Of a DNA stretch of 64,000 bases, positions 58,579-64,000 are shown piece by piece. Source of the stretch: Eublepharis macularius (taxonomy: Eukaryota; Chordata; Lepidosauria; Squamata; Eublepharidae). Under the pieces are notes generated by a model. It ran no database searches and had not been told where the DNA came from. It saw only the letters and a list, made by a program, of their open reading frames with translations. The DNA is taken from positions 7,150,001-7,214,000 of the forward strand of contig NC_072801.1 of assembly GCF_028583425.1 (NCBI RefSeq), written 5' to 3'. The position numbers and the translations under genes were made by a program. The number at the start of each line of letters is the position of its first letter. Position 1 is the first letter of the stretch.

Positions 58579-58689
58579 GTTGTTTATCGTTGGTGGACCT
58601 CTTCTGGACTGGACTGCACTTGGTGGACATCGGCCTGCAGATCTCTGCGTGGAGGATCAACATTGCTGGACATCTGCACTGGTGGACTG
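58579..58689 (+). other. Putative non-coding exon 2 of transposase gene
   Basis: Preceded by a pyrimidine-containing TTTTGCTTCACATTCAG acceptor-like border and followed by GTAGGG. Contains GTGGAGGATCAACATTGCTGG, a near copy of the closing part of the module at 53340-53529. Confidence 0.35.
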
Positions 58690-59126
58690 GTAGGGTTGTT
58701 GTTAAATTTGGTTTTTGAGCTTATGTCTGCTGCTGTGCCTACCTGCGAGCATATGCTTTGGCTCTGTCTTTATGGCTTGGGCCGGGGGGGGGGGCATTTT
58801 CTGGTTGGGCAAGAGGATATTGTTTGGGGGTTAGGGGGGCCAGCATTGATCGCAGTGCCAGCTTTCTTTCATGTTTCATTTTTCAAGTTTGAGTGTGGGG
58901 TGGGCATGAACTGCTGTTTCACAGGACTAAAAAATGAGTGTGCCAGCTTCTGGCCTGCACAGGCCAGAAGCTCTGCTGGGTGGATGTGTTTTGTTTTGCT
59001 GCTGGTTGGCCCTAGCCTTTAAGGGGGGGGGGGCTGACTTGGCTTGTGCAACGGGGCCTTGAATTTTGGGGTTGCGTGTGCGGCGTGTGGTGTTGACTCT
59101 GCTAACATTTCCAATTTTCTTGACAG

Positions 59127-59188
59127 CATCGTGGAGGAGAGGAGGACCAGCTGCAAGACCGCCTGAACATCGCTGGACTGCAGGACTG
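59127..59188 (+). other. Putative non-coding exon 3 of transposase gene
   Basis: A strong acceptor-like border precedes it (TTTCCAATTTTCTTGACAG ending at 59126). It ends GGACTGCAGGACTG before GTGTTA at 59189, a weaker donor. Again contains a CATCGCTGGACTG phrase like the other modules. Confidence 0.4.
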
Positions 59189-59484
59189 GTGTTAGTGTGA
59201 GCGAGTCCGGGTTGACATTTGGGTGGCCTTGGGGGTGGGTTCTTGCTAGCTTGGGAGGGGGGAGGCTCATCTTCAAAACACCACATCCACACCCCACACC
59301 GACATACCACAGATACATCGGTCCCGCTAAATAGTGTCTCTTAGGTAGGTAGGCCAGTTGGTAGGTGATCAGTGGATAATTGCCCTCAACATAATTATTA
59401 GGGAAACCGAGCCTAGTTTTTTTTAAAAAACTAAATAGGGACTCAGCAGGGAAAGCATTAGTGAGTGAGTGTTAGGTTTGAATT

Positions 59485-59509
59485 CTATATATATATATAT
59501 ATATATATA
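59485..59509 (+). repeat. (TA)n simple repeat
   Basis: About 12 TA steps upstream of the transposase frame. Confidence 0.9.
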
Positions 59510-59715
59510 AAAATTTGTAATAGCTGTCAATAGGCTTCCCATTAGTGCCCCCATAACTAGGGTTCCACTGCCCATCTCTGGCACACGTGGTGGTGCCAGG
59601 CCGGCCCGGGCATACTAGTGTGTGAGTGTTTAAGGCTTCGTCACCTGTTATTGGGGTTTAGGGCCAGCTCAATTCCAGAGGAATTCAGCTGATTGGCAGG
59701 CTCAGGTTCCCTGAC

Positions 59716-59723
59716 ATAAATAG
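59716..59723 (+). promoter_or_regulatory. TATA-like box upstream of transposase
   Basis: ATAAATAG at 59716-59723, followed by TTAAAAAG at about 59731, lies about 150 bp before the start codon. This spacing would suit a short-leader promoter. It competes with the multi-exon model for the 5' end; neither can be settled from DNA alone. Confidence 0.3.
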
Positions 59724-59878
59724 GGTTGCTTAAAAAGGCACTTGATTGTTCATCTCCAAGTCACAGAGCCACTAGAAACACAGATTTATAGCAGGTTAGT
59801 TAGGTCTTGAAAACAAAGTTGACCTTTGTTTTCTAAATCTTTTCTGATTAGTTAGGGTTGAATTTGGGAGGGGAAAGT

Positions 59879-62617
59879 ATGTCAGAGAGGAAAGCAGAGA
59901 GGGGACCCGGGGGAAAGGCTAGGGAGAAATCTAGAGGGGAGGAGGGGAGGGGGAGGGGGACTGCTGCGGCAGCCCCTCCATCTGAGCGGAGGAGGCCCTC
60001 CCCTGCGCTGCTGCCGTTCACCAGCCTGGCTTCTGGTGACAGGAAGAGGGTTCGCAAGACTCTCTTTCCTGAGGCAGCTGCTGGAGGGCCACCCCCAACC
60101 CGGGTGCGTGAGGCAGGGGCTGGCACTGGGCAGGGGCCTGCTGCTGAGGCTCCTCCTCCTCCAGTGGTTGCGAGCCAGCTGCTGGAGGAGGGGCAGCATG
60201 TGGTGTCTCCTGGGATGGGCGCGGAGCACATGACTTTCCCTGCGCTCCCGCTCACCCCAGGAACCCGGAGGATGTTGGAGGAACTGCCCGTGAGACCCCC
60301 CCTGGGGCGGTCCACCCCAGTTTCCTCTGAGGCCAGCAGCAGGCCTCTCGCGGCTGTGCAGGAGGAGAGGACGCGGGAGGAAGAGGCAGAGACTGTGGTG
60401 GAAGAGCCCACATCTCTGCCCCTTCAGCCTCGTCCATCCCCACCTGCCCGGCCGAGAGTGGGACACGGTGTGTCCGGCCAGAGCACCTCACAGGAGGTGC
60501 CGCAGGGTGGTCCCGAACGCGCTTCTCCTGGGAAGCGTGGGATGCCCTTTTCCTCCGAACTCTGGAAGCACTTCCAGACAACGGAGGATCCCCGAGCAGC
60601 CCTGTGCCTGCATTGTAGGCAGCGCGTCAGCCGTGGCAAAGATGTGTGGCATCTCTCCACGTCTGGGATGAGGTACCATATGAAGAGGCACCACCAGGCG
60701 GTGCTTCTTCGGGAGGAGGGTTCGAGTGGCGCCGCACGGCCGCCAGCTAGCCAGAAGGAGGCAGGCTCCTCTGGTGCTCTCCCCCCAAGGGTACCTGCAG
60801 GAAAGGGACGCCAAGCCTCTCTCCCGGAGATGCTTGGTATGCAGGGCGCTAGTGTGCCCAGAGAGGGGATCCGGAGGGCGAGCAGGCGCATCACGCGCCA
60901 CATCGTCAACATGATAGCAGTGGATGGGCAACCGTATTCCGTAGTTGAAGACTTCGGCTTCTCAGGGCTGCTCCAAGATTGCTTTCCCTGGTACGCCGTC
61001 CCTGCTCGCACGTCGTTGAGCAGATCGGTGGTGCCCTCGTTTTACAGGGCTGCCAGGGATCATGTGAAGGCACAGCTGTCCCGGGTTGCCGGGAGAACTG
61101 TGCACTTCACATCGGACATCTGGACCTGCCCAAGTGTGCAGCAAGCGTACCTCTCGCTTACTGCTCACTGGTGGGAACCCGAGTCGGTTCTGGGTGGGGG
61201 CCGGGGGGAGGTGCCTAGCACAGCTAGACAGGGAAGGATGCGAGACCGCCAGGCCGGCTACTGCAAGGCCTTGCTTCACGCCGAGGTGCTCGACGTGTCC
61301 CACACGGCGGAGAACATCGCTGCCACCTTAAGGAGACAGTTGGACGAGTGGATAGGCCAGGGACCCGCCACCGTGGGATGCATGGTGACGGACGGTGGCA
61401 AGAACATGAGGGCAGCGGCGCATCTAGTGAGCCGAGAGAGCGTCTACTGTGCCGCTCACAAGCTTCACCTAGTGGTGAGAGATGCGCTGGGGTTGGGCTC
61501 CTCGAAGGAACCCGTGGATACCCGGACCCGTGAACTCCAGTTACTTGTCCAGAAATGTCGGAGGCTCACGGGTCACTTCTCGCGCAGCGTGAAGGCCACG
61601 CACGAACTGCGCCAGACACAGGTCAGGACAGGTGTGCCAGAGCACGCTCTGATCACTGACGTCAGCACTCGCTGGAACTCCACCTGCGCCATGCTTGAGC
61701 GCTTGGTGGAGCAGCAGGCCGCACTCCACGCGTGGCTCTCCGAGCACCGCGGTGCGAGTCAGGTGGGTGAGTTCAACCGGGAGGATTGGCTCACCATCAC
61801 CCAGACAGTGGAGGTCCTGAAGCCCTTCAAGGACTTCACTGTGGCGGTCTCGTCAGACACGGCGACCCTCGGTCTGGTCATTCCCCTGGTGCACACGCTC
61901 CAGAGGAATCTGGCCACCCTTGCAGACCGGGTCGCGCCCCGTGCTGACCTTGTTCCAGCGGTGCGCGCATTAGTGAGAAGGCTGCAGCAGGGCATAGCTG
62001 CCAGGCTAACTCCTCTCACTAAGGAAGAGTCATACATGTTGGCGACCATGTGTGACCCGCGCATAAAGGGCACTTTCGCCGAGCGGGACGGGAACCTCAC
62101 CCAAGCCAGAGACGGGCTCTGCTCTTGGGTGAGGCGCAGGCAGGCCAAGAGGGGACGCCTGTCGACAGGGGGGACGCAAGAGGGGCCCTGCCGTGCGGGT
62201 CCCTCTGACGCCCCCTCTGCGCAGGCCCCCCCCGAGGCCACCACCGGAGTGCCGATGGAGATGGAGATGCTCCGGTGGGCCCTCGTCCCCTCTGGGGTCG
62301 TGAGGACCGTGAGAGAGGATCCGGCGGAGGCGATGGTCAGGGACTACCTCGCGGAGCCCTGCGAGTCGCTCTCCACCGATCCGCTCAGCTACTGGGCCAG
62401 GAAGGAGTCGGTCTGGCCGGACCTCTCCCTCGAGGCGCAGCGGCTGCTCTCATGCCCTCCGACGAGCGTGGAGAGCGAGCGCGTCTTTTCACATGCGGGC
62501 GACATTGTCGGCCCACATCGCACTCGCCTTCTCCCATGGAGAGTCGAGCAGTTGACCTTCCTGAAGGTCAACTCTCGCCTCTTCGATTTCTCAGGACTGG
62601 ACTTCCAGAGTGACTGA
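59879..62617 (+). CDS. hAT-superfamily transposase, 912 residues, intact
   Basis: DDE-type transposase with a BED zinc finger, expected to act in the nucleus on the element ends. I chose the ATG at 59879 (A at -3). The frame is open 21 bases further upstream but without an ATG. Residues 1-220 are G/P/E/R-rich and probably disordered. The BED finger spans about 222-275 (SSELWKHF; C243, C246, H267, H271/H272). The RNase H-like core has D413 in TSDIWT and D505 in VTDGGKNM, followed by C524-A-A-H527, the hAT CxxH signature. DVSTRWN starts at 594. The C-terminal hAT dimerisation region (about 825-905) has SVESERVFS near 863-871, including the acidic residues expected there. The frame is GC- and CpG-rich with no stop, unlike every other transposon frame in the window. 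Closest by motif look are Ac/ZBED-like hATs. Domestication cannot be excluded, but the transposon end A upstream argues for an element gene. Confidence 0.93.
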   Translation: MSERKAERGPGGKAREKSRGEEGRGRGTAAAAPPSERRRPSPALLPFTSLASGDRKRVRKTLFPEAAAGGPPPTRVREAGAGTGQGPAAEAPPPPVVASQLLEEGQHVVSPGMGAEHMTFPALPLTPGTRRMLEELPVRPPLGRSTPVSSEASSRPLAAVQEERTREEEAETVVEEPTSLPLQPRPSPPARPRVGHGVSGQSTSQEVPQGGPERASPGKRGMPFSSELWKHFQTTEDPRAALCLHCRQRVSRGKDVWHLSTSGMRYHMKRHHQAVLLREEGSSGAARPPASQKEAGSSGALPPRVPAGKGRQASLPEMLGMQGASVPREGIRRASRRITRHIVNMIAVDGQPYSVVEDFGFSGLLQDCFPWYAVPARTSLSRSVVPSFYRAARDHVKAQLSRVAGRTVHFTSDIWTCPSVQQAYLSLTAHWWEPESVLGGGRGEVPSTARQGRMRDRQAGYCKALLHAEVLDVSHTAENIAATLRRQLDEWIGQGPATVGCMVTDGGKNMRAAAHLVSRESVYCAAHKLHLVVRDALGLGSSKEPVDTRTRELQLLVQKCRRLTGHFSRSVKATHELRQTQVRTGVPEHALITDVSTRWNSTCAMLERLVEQQAALHAWLSEHRGASQVGEFNREDWLTITQTVEVLKPFKDFTVAVSSDTATLGLVIPLVHTLQRNLATLADRVAPRADLVPAVRALVRRLQQGIAARLTPLTKEESYMLATMCDPRIKGTFAERDGNLTQARDGLCSWVRRRQAKRGRLSTGGTQEGPCRAGPSDAPSAQAPPEATTGVPMEMEMLRWALVPSGVVRTVREDPAEAMVRDYLAEPCESLSTDPLSYWARKESVWPDLSLEAQRLLSCPPTSVESERVFSHAGDIVGPHRTRLLPWRVEQLTFLKVNSRLFDFSGLDFQSD

Positions 62618-62975
62618 GGTGAGCCCAACTTGTGGCCTGCATCCTCTATGAGTCCAATCCTTTGGAATCGCGCTCTCCCCTGTATAAAACCCTGTATATA
62701 CAGTTAAAACCGGCCAGTAGAGGGAGGGTGGTTAGGAACCAGTGGCAAAGGGAAAACACCCAGCAATTTGAAAGCCCCCCCCCAGGGTATTCAAAACATC
62801 TCCCATCACTGAGACATACCCTGTGGGACCAAATTTATTATGAAAAATAATGCCCCAGAAACATGGATTGCTACTGGAGGGAGAAACAGGTTAGATAGGG
62901 ATTGCTTAGGTGTTTTTATCAGATGAAATCATTGTAAAAAAAATTGTAGAAGAATTGTTGTACTGTTTTTTGAAA

Positions 62976-63355
62976 GTTGATGTTCTGTTCATGTAAAAAA
63001 AAGGAAAAAAAAACCAAAAAAAAATGTTGTGATTATGTTTTTTAAAAGTTGATGTTCTGTTCATGTAAAAAAAAGGAAAAAAAAACCCAAAAAAATGTTG
63101 TGATTATGTTTTTTGAAAGTTGATGTTCTGTTCATGTAAAAAAAAGGAAAAAAAACCAAAAAAAAAATGTTGTGATTATGTTTTTTAAAAGTTGATGTTC
63201 TGTTCATGTAAAAAAAAGGAAAAAAAACCCCAAAAAAATGTTGTGATTATGTTTTTTAAAAGTTGATGTTCTGTTCATGTAAAAAAAAGGAAAAAAACCC
63301 AAAAAAAAATGTTGTGCTTATGTTTTTTAAAAGTTGATTGAATGTTCATGTTTAA
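62976..63355 (+). repeat. A-rich 71-72 bp tandem repeat downstream of transposase
   Basis: GTTGATGTTCTGTTCATGTAAAA recurs at 62976, 63048, 63119, 63191, 63262 and, with a changed ending, 63333. Units differ mainly in A-run lengths. It lies in the probable 3' UTR. Confidence 0.9.
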
Positions 63356-63884
63356 AAAAAAAAATTTGATGTTAATGTTGGGTTTGCATGGTTGGGGGAT
63401 GCGGGAAGAGTGGTGGATGGGCACCGGCCAATGATGATCTCTCACAGATGTTCCCAGGTAAATTCTGAGGCTGGTGTGGGGGTGGGGGGAGACCTCTGCA
63501 GAACTGCTCCAGAAATACCATTGTCCAGTGCCTTGGAAGTGCCCAGTTCAGCTTTGTGTGTCTGAACTGAAAGCACAGCCACAGGAAATGACATAGGTTC
63601 TGCTGGACCCTGTTGCAGTGGTTCCCCCCCATTAAGTCGTTTTATGGAGGGAGAGTTGTATTAGGCTGGTAGTTATTATGATCATCTTCTGTTTCCATGC
63701 CCTGTTGTGCCCGCTCACTATGTAACCTGTTGTAATGTTCAAAACTTTACTGTTTGTCCATTTCAAAAAAAAAATTGTGTTTAAGATTCTCTGATGTGTA
63801 GTTAATTGTGTTGTGTTGTGCTATGAGGGACAATAAGTGTAATATGTTGTGATTTGTTGACCACTTGTAATTTGAAAATGAGAA

Positions 63885-63890
63885 AATAAA
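63885..63890 (+). terminator. Poly(A) signal of transposase gene
   Basis: AATAAA in GAGAAAATAAAGGTTTT, about 1.27 kb after the stop codon. It lies in the segment homologous to the AATAAA-bearing units of elements 1 and 2, so it is the likely 3' processing signal. Confidence 0.5.
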
Positions 63891-64000
63891 GGTTTTTTAA
63901 ACTTAATGATTGTGTGTCTGTGTTCCCTTCTTTGATGGGAGGTTGGTTCCCAGCATAGGGAACAATGGGGCAGGCTGGCCAGCCTGTTCCTGGGGTACTC

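Larger units (their letters stand above)
52803..64000 (+). mobile_element. hAT element 3, transposase-encoding, right end beyond window
   Basis: Starts TAGGGATGTGCGTTTCGGC with about 175 bp nearly identical to end A of elements 1 and 2. It holds a 16-copy 295-bp array, exon-like modules, one intact transposase frame and a poly(A) signal. From about 63670 onward it is similar to the central units and inner arms of elements 1 and 2 (CATGCCCTGTTGTGCCC, GATTCTCTGATG, GGTTCCCAGCATAGGGAACA, CCAGCCTGTTCCTGGGGT). It is cut by the window end before its end B. It is at least 11.2 kb long, large for a hAT. It is read as the autonomous, or source-type, member of the family. Nesting of unrelated sequence in its middle cannot be excluded. 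Confidence 0.85.

Noticed and set aside
59858..59878. Earlier start for the transposase at 59858
   Set aside because: The codon there is TTG. The first ATG in frame, with A at -3, is at 59879.
59848..60411. Long antisense frames opposite the transposase N-terminus
   Set aside because: Shadows created by the GC-rich sense codons; no recognisable domain.

Overview
The window is vertebrate nuclear DNA, most likely from a squamate reptile (a lizard or gecko). The evidence is the repeat content: CR1 and L2 LINEs, a tRNA-derived SINE with a MIR-like body, 5S-rRNA-derived SINEs, a DIRS/Ngaro-type element, a chromodomain Ty3/gypsy element, long GATA microsatellites and hAT transposons. Species cannot be fixed from sequence alone. 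I recognise no intact host gene. The only host-derived coding sequence is a broken processed copy of RPL17. The only long intact reading frame is a 912-residue hAT transposase.

The main system is one hAT family present three times. Elements 1 (408-4005) and 2 (18450-21893, opposite orientation) are 3.4-3.6 kb non-autonomous foldbacks, each flanked by a perfect 8-bp target duplication (TTCTCAAC; CCTGAGTG). Each has two different ends: end A starts TAGGGATGTGCGTTTCGG and end B starts TAGGGGTGTGCAAGCC. Inside the ends lie long near-identical inverted arms, then a centre of 133-135 bp units that each carry AATAAA and run outward in both directions. Element 3 (52803 to beyond 64000) begins with the same end A and holds the transposase gene (59879-62617). 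Its 3' non-coding DNA resembles the centre and inner arms of elements 1 and 2. It therefore looks like the autonomous partner, or close to it, and the foldbacks look like inverted duplications of its 3' region. Between the start of element 3 and the transposase there is a 16-copy array of about 295 bp and three exon-like modules.

Layout: 1-407 unassigned; 408-4005 hAT element 1; 4014-18060 single-copy-looking DNA with scattered SINEs, small palindromes, LINE ends and a GATA tract; 18119-22105 RPL17 pseudogene split by hAT element 2; 22240-26966 a GGGTTGCC-type repeat interrupted by a nearly full-length, decayed CR1; 28540-39030 a three-level nest (L2, interrupted by a DIRS/Ngaro element, itself interrupted by a chromovirus); 39168-41815 SINEs, an L2 3' end and a possible Helitron end; 44476-48275 a second L2 with a solo LTR and a SINE inside it; 48440-50890 SINEs and GGGTTGCC-type repeats; 52005-52129 a second GATA tract; 52803-64000 hAT element 3, cut off by the window end.

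All alignments, repeat counts and periods were read by eye. Family names come from recognised motifs, not from a database search.
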